Source: JBFXAN01 sp050184225
Lineage (GTDB): Bacteria; Chloroflexota; Dehalococcoidia; CAUJGQ01
Direction of reading: 5' to 3'
NCBI GenBank assembly: GCA_050184225.1
Contig: JBFXAN010000031.1
Location: 1-50,613, forward strand
DNA length: 50,613 bases
Position 1 is the first letter of the stretch, and the number at the start of each line of letters is the position of its first letter. Below are positions 41,076-49,396 of the stretch, one piece after another. A program made the translations under genes and the position numbers. The notes under the pieces are model-generated. The model saw nothing but the letters and a program-made list of their open reading frames with translations, ran no database searches and was not told the DNA's origin.

Positions 41076-42380
41076 ATGGACCTCGCAACGCACCCGCTTG
41101 CGCCCAAGACCGGTCCTGAAGAACGGAAGAATCCACAAAGGCCGCGTCGCACCAGACCATTTCAATGGCTGGCGATGCTGCTGCTCGCGATTGCGGCGTC
41201 GGCGGCTTGGCCCGCGGCTGACGCCGTCGCGAACGGCGGGCCAAAGACCCAGACCGATGACGCCGCCCAGATTATCGCGATCGCGCAGGACGCGATGGGA
41301 AAGTACGACCTGAAGGCGGTGATCCTGCGTGTGACGATTGACGGCGAAGAAGTCGTCACCGCCGCGCGGGGCGAGTCGATGACGGGTGTTCCTGCCACGC
41401 CGGACATGCACTTCCGCAACGGCGCCGTCGCGATCTCCTATATGTCGACCCTCCTGCTGCAACTCGTCGATCAGGGCCTCGTATCGCTCGACGACCCTCT
41501 CTCGAACTGGCTGCCCGACCTGCCGGACTCCGACCGCGTCACGCTGCGGATGCTGGCCAACATGACCGCCGGTTATCCCGACTTCGTCCAGAACGAGCAA
41601 CTGCACACCGAGTTCTACGCCAACCCCTTCCGGCAGTGGACGCCGCAGGAGTTGATCGCGATCGGCCTGTCGACACCGCGCGTGTTCGCGCCGGGGACCA
41701 ACTGGGACTACGCCCACACAAACTACGTCATCCTCGGCCAGGCGCTCGAGGCGATCACGAAGCGGCCGCTGGCTACGCTCATGCAGGAGTACATCCTCGA
41801 TCCCCTCGGCCTGGACAACACGCAAGGCTGGACGACGGCCGAGATCCCCAGTCCCGTGCTCCACGCCTTCACATCGGAGCGCCGTCAGGCACTCGGCATC
41901 GCCGATGGCACGCGCTTCTACGAGGAATCAACATACTGGAATCCCTCCTGGACGCTCGCCCAGGGCGCGATCCAGACGACGAACATCTACGACATGACCG
42001 CCACCGCTGTCGCGATTGGCGAGGGCACACTGCTCTCGCCGGAGTCGCACCAGGCACAGATCGCGCCCAGCCTCCTTGGCTTCGGGTCGCCGCTGGCGGG
42101 ATGCCCGGCCTGTCACACGCTCGACGAAGGCTACATCTATGGCCTCGGCGTCATCATCAGTAACGGGTGGCTCCTCCAAAATCCGCTGTTCGGCGGCTAC
42201 AGCGCGGTCGAAGGTTACCTGCTCTCCAAGAAGATCGCGATCGCCGTTGCCACCACCTACGGTGAGCAGAGCTTCGACGACCAGGGCAACTACAAACATG
42301 GCAACGTGAGCCAGCAGATCTTCGCCACGATCGGCGCCTACCTCGCGCCGGACGAAGCACCACCGCCCAACCCGAGGTAA
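41076..42380 (+). CDS. Secreted serine-beta-lactamase-fold protein, catalytic residues lost
   Basis: 434 residues from ATG 41076, with AAAGGAGG about 10 bases upstream. The N-terminus has basic residues, then LAMLLLAIAASAAWPAADAVA as a signal peptide. The fold is that of class C beta-lactamase/esterase-like serine hydrolases: MHFRNGAVAI, LQLVDQGLVSLDDPLSNWLP, LRMLANMTAGYPDF, NYVILGQALEAITKRPL. The SxxK motif (normally GSxTK) reads GAVAI, replacing the nucleophile Ser with Ala117 and the Lys with Ile120. The YxN motif reads Tyr212-Ala-His. It is probably an inactive binding or scaffold protein outside the membrane. Confidence 0.85.
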   Translation: MDLATHPLAPKTGPEERKNPQRPRRTRPFQWLAMLLLAIAASAAWPAADAVANGGPKTQTDDAAQIIAIAQDAMGKYDLKAVILRVTIDGEEVVTAARGESMTGVPATPDMHFRNGAVAISYMSTLLLQLVDQGLVSLDDPLSNWLPDLPDSDRVTLRMLANMTAGYPDFVQNEQLHTEFYANPFRQWTPQELIAIGLSTPRVFAPGTNWDYAHTNYVILGQALEAITKRPLATLMQEYILDPLGLDNTQGWTTAEIPSPVLHAFTSERRQALGIADGTRFYEESTYWNPSWTLAQGAIQTTNIYDMTATAVAIGEGTLLSPESHQAQIAPSLLGFGSPLAGCPACHTLDEGYIYGLGVIISNGWLLQNPLFGGYSAVEGYLLSKKIAIAVATTYGEQSFDDQGNYKHGNVSQQIFATIGAYLAPDEAPPPNPR

Positions 42381-42420
42381 GCATCAGTGCCGTCTCGTCG
42401 GGTTTGCAGGAATTTAACAC

Positions 42421-42541
42421 CTGTCTACGAATCGGTTGAGGAAGTCATTGAGGTTGACGGCCTATTGTAACAGTAGACAGTTTCCTCCTGTCGCGCCGGT
42501 GATGAGATTAGGGGTGGTCTCATCACCGGCGCACCCTTTTT
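42421..42541 (+). ncRNA. Candidate structured RNA ending in a strong terminator
   Basis: CTGTCTAC (42421-42428) pairs exactly with GTAGACAG (42473-42480), enclosing 44 bases. Twelve bases later a perfect 15-bp terminator stem begins. It could be a small RNA, the structured 3' end of the gene before it, or an attenuator ahead of the GTPase gene. No known RNA family was recognised. Confidence 0.35.
42493..42541 (+). terminator. Strong rho-independent terminator
   Basis: GCGCCGGTGATGAGA (42493-42507) pairs perfectly with TCTCATCACCGGCGC (42518-42532) over a 10-base loop and is followed by a T run (42537-42541). It is the best intrinsic terminator on the plus strand in this window. Confidence 0.9.
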
Positions 42542-42653
42542 CCCCCGGCGCGTCTCCGTTGTCAGTCCGATGGTTTCCGTGAGTGCGCGCCCGACTCGCC
42601 TCCCTGCCGGATCGCCGGATATACTGGCACAGACATCAGCAAAGGCCACCGCC

Positions 42654-42710
42654 ATGGGCATCACGCGTCAGCTTCGCTGGCTCCTCACGGTTTCCAAGAA
42701 AAACGGCTAG
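42654..42710 (+). CDS. Possible 18-residue leader peptide
   Basis: ATG 42654 with AAAGG about 8 bases upstream opens a frame MGITRQLRWLLTVSKKNG ending at TAG. A possible -10 TATACT lies at 42620-42625, without a clear -35. A hairpin starts 4 bases after the stop. The peptide is basic and has no known relatives. It may be a leader of the GTPase transcript or chance. Confidence 0.2.
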   Translation: MGITRQLRWLLTVSKKNG

Positions 42711-42713
42711 TCC

Positions 42714-42746
42714 GCTGCTTACTGCAACCGCGTCGGTGTAAGCAGC
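42714..42746 (+). promoter_or_regulatory. Hairpin in the leader of the TGS-GTPase gene
   Basis: GCTGCTTAC (42714-42722) pairs perfectly with GTAAGCAGC (42738-42746) over a 15-base loop. No T run follows, so it is a leader structure or mRNA stabiliser rather than a terminator. Confidence 0.45.
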
Positions 42747-42855
42747 AGGCTGGACGCACACCACGAGTTCCGAGCTTCAAGCGGGCATGCATGCCCGTCG
42801 AACGTGGAACCCGGTGCCGCGCTCCTCCTGCGTTCCTCGCATGGAGGATTTTGTC

Positions 42856-43788
42856 ATGCCCATGCCCCATCGCACCCAGATGCAGGTAATCAAGCGCCGC
42901 CTCACCGGCAAGGAAGGGCGCGACCGCGTCCGCGAACTGCGCGCAATCCTCGACGGTCTACCGAACTACAAGAACGGTCCCTACGGCGAGATCCGCAAGT
43001 GGGTGCTGGACCAGATCGACGAGTCCTACGTCCGCACGCGGGCCGTCCACCGCGACTCGATCGCCGTCCGCCGTGAAGGAGCAGCACAGGTCGCGCTGGT
43101 GGGACCGCCGAACGCCGGCAAGTCCTCGCTGCTGCACGCCCTCTCCGAGGTACAGATCAAGATCGGCAACTACGCCTTCACCACGCTGCGGCCGGTGCCC
43201 GCGCTCGTGCGGATCGGCGGCGTCCTCGTCCAGTTGGTCGAGATTCCCGGCCTGATCGAAGGGGCCACCGAGGACCGCGGCGGCGGCCGGGCGCTGCTCG
43301 GCGTCCTGCGCGGCGCCGACGCGATCGTCTACTGCCACGAGGCCGCCGCACCCCTCGCCCCGTTGCAGACGGTGCGCGCCGAGGTCGCCGCCGCCGGCAT
43401 CGAGCGTCCCGCCCTGCTCGCGGCGACCAAGCTGGACGACGCGCCGGCGGATGCGCTGACCCGGCTTCAAGCCGAGGCGCCGGATCTCCCCGTGATCGGC
43501 GTCTCCGTGCTCGACGACGACAGCCTGGAGACGTTCAAGGCCGCGGTCTGGCGGCTGACCGGGCTGAGCCGCATCTTCCTGCGCCGCAACGGCCACGTCG
43601 AAGAGGAGCCGCTCGCGCTGCCGGCCGGTGTCACGGTGATCGATGTCGCCGCCGCGATCCACAAGGATCTCGCGGAATCATGTCGCGGCGCCCGTGTCTG
43701 GGGCCGATCGGTCCGGTTCGAAGGACAGCAGGTCGGCCGCCAGCATCGCGTCGAAGACGGCGATGTGGTCGAGGTGATAACCCGATAG
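42856..43788 (+). CDS. DRG/Obg-like GTPase with C-terminal TGS domain
   Basis: 310 residues from ATG 42856, preceded by GGAGGA at 8 bases. The G-domain has G1 VGPPNAGKSS (about 82-91), G2 NYAFTTLRP (Thr109/110) and G3 EIPGLIEGA, where the usual DxxG Asp is Glu129. G4 reads TKLD. The N-terminal ~75 residues are a charged helical region like that of DRG proteins. The C-terminal ~75 residues are a TGS domain ending RQHRVEDGDVVEVITR. DRG-type GTPases act on ribosomes in archaea and eukaryotes, so a translation-linked role is the best guess. Confidence 0.87.
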   Translation: MPMPHRTQMQVIKRRLTGKEGRDRVRELRAILDGLPNYKNGPYGEIRKWVLDQIDESYVRTRAVHRDSIAVRREGAAQVALVGPPNAGKSSLLHALSEVQIKIGNYAFTTLRPVPALVRIGGVLVQLVEIPGLIEGATEDRGGGRALLGVLRGADAIVYCHEAAAPLAPLQTVRAEVAAAGIERPALLAATKLDDAPADALTRLQAEAPDLPVIGVSVLDDDSLETFKAAVWRLTGLSRIFLRRNGHVEEEPLALPAGVTVIDVAAAIHKDLAESCRGARVWGRSVRFEGQQVGRQHRVEDGDVVEVITR

Positions 43789-43954
43789 GCCGGCGTGCGC
43801 GCTTGCCGCGCTACCCGGCCCGGCTGCCGTGTATAGCTCGGACGGGGCGCTGACGCGGCACTCGCACACGGCGATGCTGATCGGCAGGCCGGCACGCGCG
43901 TGTCTCCGGCCGGTACGCGGTGGGGAGCGATCTCCCGCCGCGCGGAGATGAACA

Positions 43955-44998
43955 GTGTCGGTTGACGTCGAAGGCGGCCCCGAAGCCAAACCGCACCAAC
44001 GAGCAATCACCCACGAGGCGGCGCGTCTGAACCGGCACATCGATTCGGAATACGGACGGGCGTCCTCATCCGACGTGGTGGCGATGGACGGCGTCTCCAA
44101 GTCCTTCGGCGACACCACCATCCTCGAAGGACTGACACTCCATGTCCCTGCCGGCGAGATCTACGGCTTGATCGGTCCCAGCGGCTGCGGCAAGACCACC
44201 GCCATCCGGCTGCTGCTCGGCGTGCTCGCCCCGTCCGCCGGCAATGTGACCGTGCTGGGCGTGCCACCCGCCGGCTTCACCGCCCACCAGCGCGAGCAGA
44301 TCGGCTATACGCCGCAGGGCTTCTACCTCTATCCGACGCTGACCGTGCAGGAGAACGCCCGGTTTGTCGCCGCGCTCTATGGCGTCCCCTGGTTGCGCAG
44401 GCGCCGCCGGGTGAAATCGGTGTTGCAGTTCCTCGAGCTCTGGGAGGCCCGCGGACGGCTGGCGCGGGACATCTCCGGCGGCATGCAACGCCGGCTTGCG
44501 CTCGCCTGCGCGCTGATGCACGATCCCCGCCTGCTGTTCGTCGATGAACCCACTGCCGGCCTCGACCCGGTGCTCCGCGAGAAGATCTGGGAGCATCTGC
44601 GCCGCCTCCGCGATGAGGGCCGCACGATCGTCGTCACCACGCAGTACATCGACGAGGCGGTCTACTGTGACACCGTCGCCGTGATGAACGAGGGCCGGAT
44701 CGCCGCGATCGGCACGCCCGACGAGCTACGCCGCCGGGCGCTGGGCGGCGAGATGCTGGAGGTGGAGAGCGAGCAGCTACTGAGCCGCGAGGATGTCGTC
44801 GCTCTCTGGCAGCTCGACGGCGTCCAATCGGTCGACCGCCAGACCGACCGCACCCTGAAGCTGATGGTCGAGGATGTCACCACGGCAACGCCGGCGGTGG
44901 CGCGCCTGCTCACCGAGCGCGGCCACGAGGTGACCGCGGTCCGTCCCTCCGTGCCATCCTTCGACGAGGTCTTTCTCGCGATCGTGGGAAGGCGATAA
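43955..44998 (+). CDS. ABC exporter ATP-binding protein
   Basis: 347 residues from GTG 43955, with CGGAGATG upstream. Walker A LIGPSGCGKTTAIRL, Q-loop region GYTPQGFYLYPTLT, signature DISGGMQRRLALA, Walker B RLLFVDEPTAGLDPVLR and TTQYIDEA are intact. The first ~38 residues precede the ABC fold and are variable. The stop overlaps the start of the permease gene (TAATG). Together they form an ABC-2 exporter of unknown substrate. Confidence 0.93.
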   Translation: MSVDVEGGPEAKPHQRAITHEAARLNRHIDSEYGRASSSDVVAMDGVSKSFGDTTILEGLTLHVPAGEIYGLIGPSGCGKTTAIRLLLGVLAPSAGNVTVLGVPPAGFTAHQREQIGYTPQGFYLYPTLTVQENARFVAALYGVPWLRRRRRVKSVLQFLELWEARGRLARDISGGMQRRLALACALMHDPRLLFVDEPTAGLDPVLREKIWEHLRRLRDEGRTIVVTTQYIDEAVYCDTVAVMNEGRIAAIGTPDELRRRALGGEMLEVESEQLLSREDVVALWQLDGVQSVDRQTDRTLKLMVEDVTTATPAVARLLTERGHEVTAVRPSVPSFDEVFLAIVGRR

Positions 44999-46542
44999 TG
45001 CGCGCGCTCACCCGCACCCTCAGCTTCTTCGGCACCTGGATGGCGGAGGTCGTCCGCCAGCCGGCGCTGATGCTGAGCCTGGTCGTCGGACCCTTCCTGC
45101 TTCTCCTGCTCTTCGGCGAGGGAGTGAAGCTCGGCGCGCCGCTGCCACGGACGATCCTCGTCATGCCGGAAGACGGCCAGGATGAGCGGATCGACCCGGT
45201 GCTCGATGACCTGAGCCGCTACCTCGACATCGTCGCCGAGACGCACGACGTCGAGGACGCCAAGCAGCGCCTGATCGAGGGCGAGGCCGACCTCGTCGCC
45301 GTTGTACCCGATGCCCCGCTCGAACAGATCCGCGCCGGACAGCGTTCGCCCGTGGTGATCTACACGGCCGAGATCGACCCTGTCCGCGCCACCTACGCCC
45401 GCACCTACATCCGCGAGCAGATCGCCTACCTCAACCAGCAGACCCTGAACAAGGCGATCGGCGACGCGCAGGCCTCCGCCGCCGAGGTGCAAGGGCAGCT
45501 ATCCCGGGCGCGTGAGTTGGTAGCGACCGCGCGTTCGGCGCAGGGCGACCTCGAACGGGGCCGGCAGGCGGTCCGCGATCTCAAGAGCGTGGTCGATCCG
45601 CTAGCGGACTCGGTCAATCGCGTCAACGCGGCGACGGAAGGGGTCAATTTCGTCATACCGGGCATCGGCAATCCCGCCGAGCGCGCCCGTGACCTCTCCG
45701 CGTCCGTGCAGCGCCTCCAGCAGAACGTCGACCGCCTTGATGCCCAGCTCGCGGGCGGAACGGTGCCGTCGGACGCAGAACTGGCGGCAATCGACCGCGA
45801 CCTGGAGCAACTCGAACACCAGACGGCAGAGGCGTCCCACATCCCCTCCGAGGTGCTCAGCGCGCCGTTCGTGGTAGACCTGGAGAACGTGGCGCCGCTC
45901 GTACCCGACTACATCGACTTCTACGCCCCTGCCGTGCTGGCGCTCTTGATCCAGCATCTGGCGATCACGCTCGCCGCGCTGTCGATGGCGCGCATCCGCC
46001 TGATCGGCCTGATGGAACTGCTGCGCACGGCGCCGGTCCGCCCGCTGGAGGTCGTCACCGGCAATTACATCTCCTACGGCAGCCTCTGCGTGGTCGCCGG
46101 TGGCCTGCTGGTCGCGCTACTGACGCTCGGGCTGAAGGTGCCGGTCTCCGGCTCCTGGGCTGCCTTCGCCGCAATGCTCGGCCTCGTAATCCTCAGCTCG
46201 CTCGGCATCGGTTTCGTCGTCTCAATGCTCTCGTCGAGCGAACAGCAGGCGGCCCAGATCGCGATGCTGACGCTGCTCGGCTCGATCTTCTTCTCCGGCT
46301 TTATCGTCCCGCCCGACACCCTCAGCGCCCCGATCAGTGCCGTCGCCTACCTCTTCCCCGCGACCTACGCGATCCGCACCCTGCAGGACGTGATGCTGCG
46401 CGGCGTCCTCCGTCCCCGCATCGACCTCCCCGACCTGGCGACGGTCACGCCCTACCTCGACTTCGTCATACTCGCAATCGCCGCACTTGTCCTCTTCCTG
46501 CTCACCGTCCATCTCTTCCGCCGCGAGTTCCGGCCGGGATAG
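44998..46542 (+). CDS. ABC-2 type permease with large coiled-coil outer domain
   Basis: 514 residues. A first helix (about 20-40, LMLSLVVGPFLLLLLFGEG) is followed by a ~260-residue extracytoplasmic region. Its latter part (about 150-290) is heptad-like: QASAAEVQGQLSRARELVAT, LSASVQRLQQNVDRLDAQLA. Five or six more helices then follow from about residue 300 to the end. This architecture is that of YhgE/Pip- or YhfG-like ABC-2 permeases. The pair with the upstream ATPase suggests export or envelope-linked transport; the substrate is unknown. Confidence 0.9.
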   Translation: MRALTRTLSFFGTWMAEVVRQPALMLSLVVGPFLLLLLFGEGVKLGAPLPRTILVMPEDGQDERIDPVLDDLSRYLDIVAETHDVEDAKQRLIEGEADLVAVVPDAPLEQIRAGQRSPVVIYTAEIDPVRATYARTYIREQIAYLNQQTLNKAIGDAQASAAEVQGQLSRARELVATARSAQGDLERGRQAVRDLKSVVDPLADSVNRVNAATEGVNFVIPGIGNPAERARDLSASVQRLQQNVDRLDAQLAGGTVPSDAELAAIDRDLEQLEHQTAEASHIPSEVLSAPFVVDLENVAPLVPDYIDFYAPAVLALLIQHLAITLAALSMARIRLIGLMELLRTAPVRPLEVVTGNYISYGSLCVVAGGLLVALLTLGLKVPVSGSWAAFAAMLGLVILSSLGIGFVVSMLSSSEQQAAQIAMLTLLGSIFFSGFIVPPDTLSAPISAVAYLFPATYAIRTLQDVMLRGVLRPRIDLPDLATVTPYLDFVILAIAALVLFLLTVHLFRREFRPG

Positions 46543-46550
46543 CGGGAGAT

Positions 46551-46614
46551 TCACCACCAAGACGCCAAGACACCAAGTCCTGTTAATCTTGGCGCCTTCG
46601 TGCCTTGGTGGTGA
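46551..46614. repeat. Palindromic repeat between convergent permease genes
   Basis: TCACCACCAAGACGCCAAG with ACACCAAG (46551-46577) is mirrored by CTTGGCGCCTTCGTG then CCTTGGTGGTGA (46588-46614). It is built from the word CACCAAGA. It fills the gap between two convergent stops (46542 and 46625), where a bidirectional terminator would be expected. Confidence 0.78.
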
Positions 46615-46624
46615 TGCATTCCGG

Positions 46625-48454
46625 CTACGCCGCCTGCGCGCGCTCGTACCGCCGCTGAATAGCGATCGGGATAGCGACCATCGCCAGACCGAGGGCGATC
46701 ATGCCGATGATCACCGGCCACTGCCAGACCGATGGCAGGTACAGCGCCAGGAACCAGGAGTGGATCGGAGTTCCGATCAGCTTGACAATTAACGGAACAA
46801 GCCCCTGCGGAAAGAGCGGCAGCCAGAAGAGCGACCAGCAGATGTAGACGAGGATCGCCATGCGGCGCGGCATGGCCGGAAGCTGCATGTCGCCGACACC
46901 GGCAGCCTTGGCGGGAGCCGTACCACTCCGCATCAACGCGAGCATCTCCGGCCCGCGCGCCCGCAGCCGGCGATAGGCGATGCCCCCGAGCAGCCAGGCG
47001 AAGAAAGCTCCGCTGAGCAGTCCGGCCGGTATCCCGGCCCACGTCAGCAGCGGCTGATCCCACACTGTACCGGCCAGCACGACACCACCCGCCGGCAACG
47101 CGGTGAGCGGGACGAGGATCAGCATCAGCATCGCGTAACCCATCTGTTCGCCATCGTTGTCACCAAAGCTGAGCGGGTTGCCGCCGCGCTTCTGCGGATC
47201 GGTTCCCGGAATCAGCCCGACGACGGAGAGCAGCACCACGAGACCAACAGCACCGCCGAGCACGGCGGGGAGCAGTGCCAGCACCCAGGGCCAGACGGCC
47301 CCCTGCCCGCTGAGTGCGGTCGCCACGATCGAGATGAGGATCGCCACCGGCGCGACGGCCAGCAGCCAGGCGAGTTGCCGGCCGCGCACATCGTCCCGTT
47401 CGGCGTCCGGTGTCATCAGCGTCAGCCACAGGGCCGTGCCGTCGACGCCATAGAGGTTGGCCGAGCTCGACGCCGCCATCAGCACGGCGGCGACGCCGAT
47501 CCAGGACACCATGCCCGTCCAGCCGGCGGTGAGCGGGATCAGACAGAACAGCAGTCCGTAGAAGAAGGAGAAGCTCATCAGATTGATCCGCATCGGGTCG
47601 CGGGACCAGGCGCGCAGCTCCTTGGCGACGACCGCGCCGCGCCGCCCTTCGGCTGCCGGCAGCGGCAGCCGCCTGCCCGAATGCGGTAGCTGCGCGCTCC
47701 CCTGTGGGTTGGTGATCCGGCGGGAGATCAACGCCGTCCACCAGAGCAAAGCCCCCGCGAGCAGCACGCACCACAGGAGCAGCATCGCGACGGAGACGAG
47801 CCAGTCTGATCGGTCCACCGCCTCGATCACGACGATGCCCCAGCCGGAGGGCAGCGCCAGCAGCACCGTCTCCATGAACGTCCGGTCGTCAGCCATGCCC
47901 AGCGCGACCACCAGCCACCATCCCTGCGACGCCAGCGCGATCACCGCCGCGGTGACGAAGCCGGCCAGGACCGCACCTGTCCACGACCGCAGCAGCAGTC
48001 CGAAGAGCGCCACCGCCAGCCGCGAGAAGAGCACCGCCGTGAGGAGCGTGAGCATCGTGGCCGGCACCGCGATCAGCGCTGGCCACGGGCCGAGGCCCGC
48101 ACCGTAGACGATCAGCGCCACAAACGCGATCAGACTGATAGCCGGCGCAATCCCGGCGAAGGCCGCGACCAGCAGACCGGCGGCGATGCGGCGCGACGGT
48201 TCCGGCAGCATCGAGAAATATTCCGGACGCAGCGACTCGTCGCCACCGCCGGAGAAGAGCGGTCCGAAGATCCAGCCCAGCACCCAGACGGCGAGCAGCG
48301 TCGGTAGCTGCTCCGGCCACAGCACGGCGGCGGCCAGCGTCGCGCCGGCGAGCGCCAGCGCGAGCATCGCGAACGTGATCTCCCAGGTGAGCCGCTCGCC
48401 TTTGGCCGAATGGCGCAGGATCGCCAGCTTCATCCGGATCAGGACGAGAGCCAC
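46625..48454 (-). CDS. Large polytopic ABC transporter permease
   Basis: 609 residues with about 12-14 predicted membrane segments, for example EITFAMLALALAGATLAAAV and ALLLWWTALISRR-type stretches. Cytosolic loops are basic or charged (RRLPLPAAEGRRGAVVAKEL). No soluble enzyme domain is present. Its start lies inside the 3' end of the ATPase gene (16-base overlap), so the two are translationally coupled and form one exporter. The exact permease family is not recognised; the length suggests a duplicated ABC-2 half. Confidence 0.82.
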   Translation of the reverse strand: MALVLIRMKLAILRHSAKGERLTWEITFAMLALALAGATLAAAVLWPEQLPTLLAVWVLGWIFGPLFSGGGDESLRPEYFSMLPEPSRRIAAGLLVAAFAGIAPAISLIAFVALIVYGAGLGPWPALIAVPATMLTLLTAVLFSRLAVALFGLLLRSWTGAVLAGFVTAAVIALASQGWWLVVALGMADDRTFMETVLLALPSGWGIVVIEAVDRSDWLVSVAMLLLWCVLLAGALLWWTALISRRITNPQGSAQLPHSGRRLPLPAAEGRRGAVVAKELRAWSRDPMRINLMSFSFFYGLLFCLIPLTAGWTGMVSWIGVAAVLMAASSSANLYGVDGTALWLTLMTPDAERDDVRGRQLAWLLAVAPVAILISIVATALSGQGAVWPWVLALLPAVLGGAVGLVVLLSVVGLIPGTDPQKRGGNPLSFGDNDGEQMGYAMLMLILVPLTALPAGGVVLAGTVWDQPLLTWAGIPAGLLSGAFFAWLLGGIAYRRLRARGPEMLALMRSGTAPAKAAGVGDMQLPAMPRRMAILVYICWSLFWLPLFPQGLVPLIVKLIGTPIHSWFLALYLPSVWQWPVIIGMIALGLAMVAIPIAIQRRYERAQAA

Positions 48455-49239
48455 GACAATCCTTCCATGCCGCCCGTCGGAGCGCCGACCAACTCGACGA
48501 ACGCCGCCTCCAGAGTCCCTCCCTCGCGCACATCCTCCAGCGTTCCGGCGGCGACCACGCGCCCCCGATCGATCACCGCGACGTGATCGCAGAGCTGTTC
48601 GACCAGCGCCATCACGTGGCTGGACATAACAACAGAACCACCGCCGGCGACGAACCGTTGGAGGATCGCTCGAATCGCCATCGCGGAAACCGGGTCGACC
48701 GCCTCGAACGGCTCATCCAGCACCAGCAGCCGCGGCGCGTGCAGCAGCGCGAGGGCCAGGCTGATCTTCTTGCGCATCCCGGTCGAGTACTCGATCACCA
48801 GCGTCTGCTCGGCGTCGTCGAGCTCAAATACCTGGAGAAGTTCCGCCGCCCTTTGGTCAACGGTCCGCGCGTCGAGTCCGCGCAGCAGGCCGAGATAGGT
48901 GAGCACCTCCCGGCCGGTCAGCCGCTCCGGCAGCGCCATGCTGTCCGGCAGCACGCCGATCAGCGCCTTCGCCGTGGTGGGCTCATCCCAGACATCGACG
49001 CCGAAGATGCGCGCCGACCCTGCGTCCGGGCGCAGCAATCCGACCGCCATCGACAGCAGCGTCGTCTTCCCGGCGCCGTTCGGCCCGAGCATGCCGTAGA
49101 AGGAACCGGCCGGCACACTCAGGTCGATATGGTCGACCGCCGCCTTCTCGCCATAGACCTTGTGCAGCCCCAGGGCCTGCATTGCCGGGGTCTGCCGTCC
49201 GTTCTGCGTGACCAGTCGGTCATGCGGTTCATCACTCAT
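48439..49239 (-). CDS. ABC transporter ATP-binding protein
   Basis: 266 residues from ATG 49239; the frame extends to 49380 but runs into the divergent spacer. Walker A GMLGPNGAGKTTLLSMA, signature EYSTGMRKKISLALA (Gly-Met variant common in ABC-2 exporters), Walker B RLLVLDEPFEAVDPVSA and switch VMSSHVMALVEQ are intact. The 3' end overlaps the permease gene by 16 bases. It is divergent from the Asp-box protein gene. Substrate unknown. Confidence 0.92.
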   Translation of the reverse strand: MSDEPHDRLVTQNGRQTPAMQALGLHKVYGEKAAVDHIDLSVPAGSFYGMLGPNGAGKTTLLSMAVGLLRPDAGSARIFGVDVWDEPTTAKALIGVLPDSMALPERLTGREVLTYLGLLRGLDARTVDQRAAELLQVFELDDAEQTLVIEYSTGMRKKISLALALLHAPRLLVLDEPFEAVDPVSAMAIRAILQRFVAGGGSVVMSSHVMALVEQLCDHVAVIDRGRVVAAGTLEDVREGGTLEAAFVELVGAPTGGMEGLSWLSS

Positions 49240-49396
49240 GTCTCGTCCCGTCTGCATAGCCAAATTCTTACACGGCATGCCGGCGCCGGCACTACACCAC
49301 CTGGATAAGTGGTCGGCTGGATCGTTTTCTAGTGGTCGAGCGGCCCCGTTGCGGCGTAGCCTCATACGGCGGGGACACACATGCGGAGGTGTGGCG

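Noticed and set aside
42425..42664. 79-codon minus-strand frame over the terminator region
   Set aside because: It reads through a perfect terminator stem and has no ribosome binding site or recognisable protein pattern.
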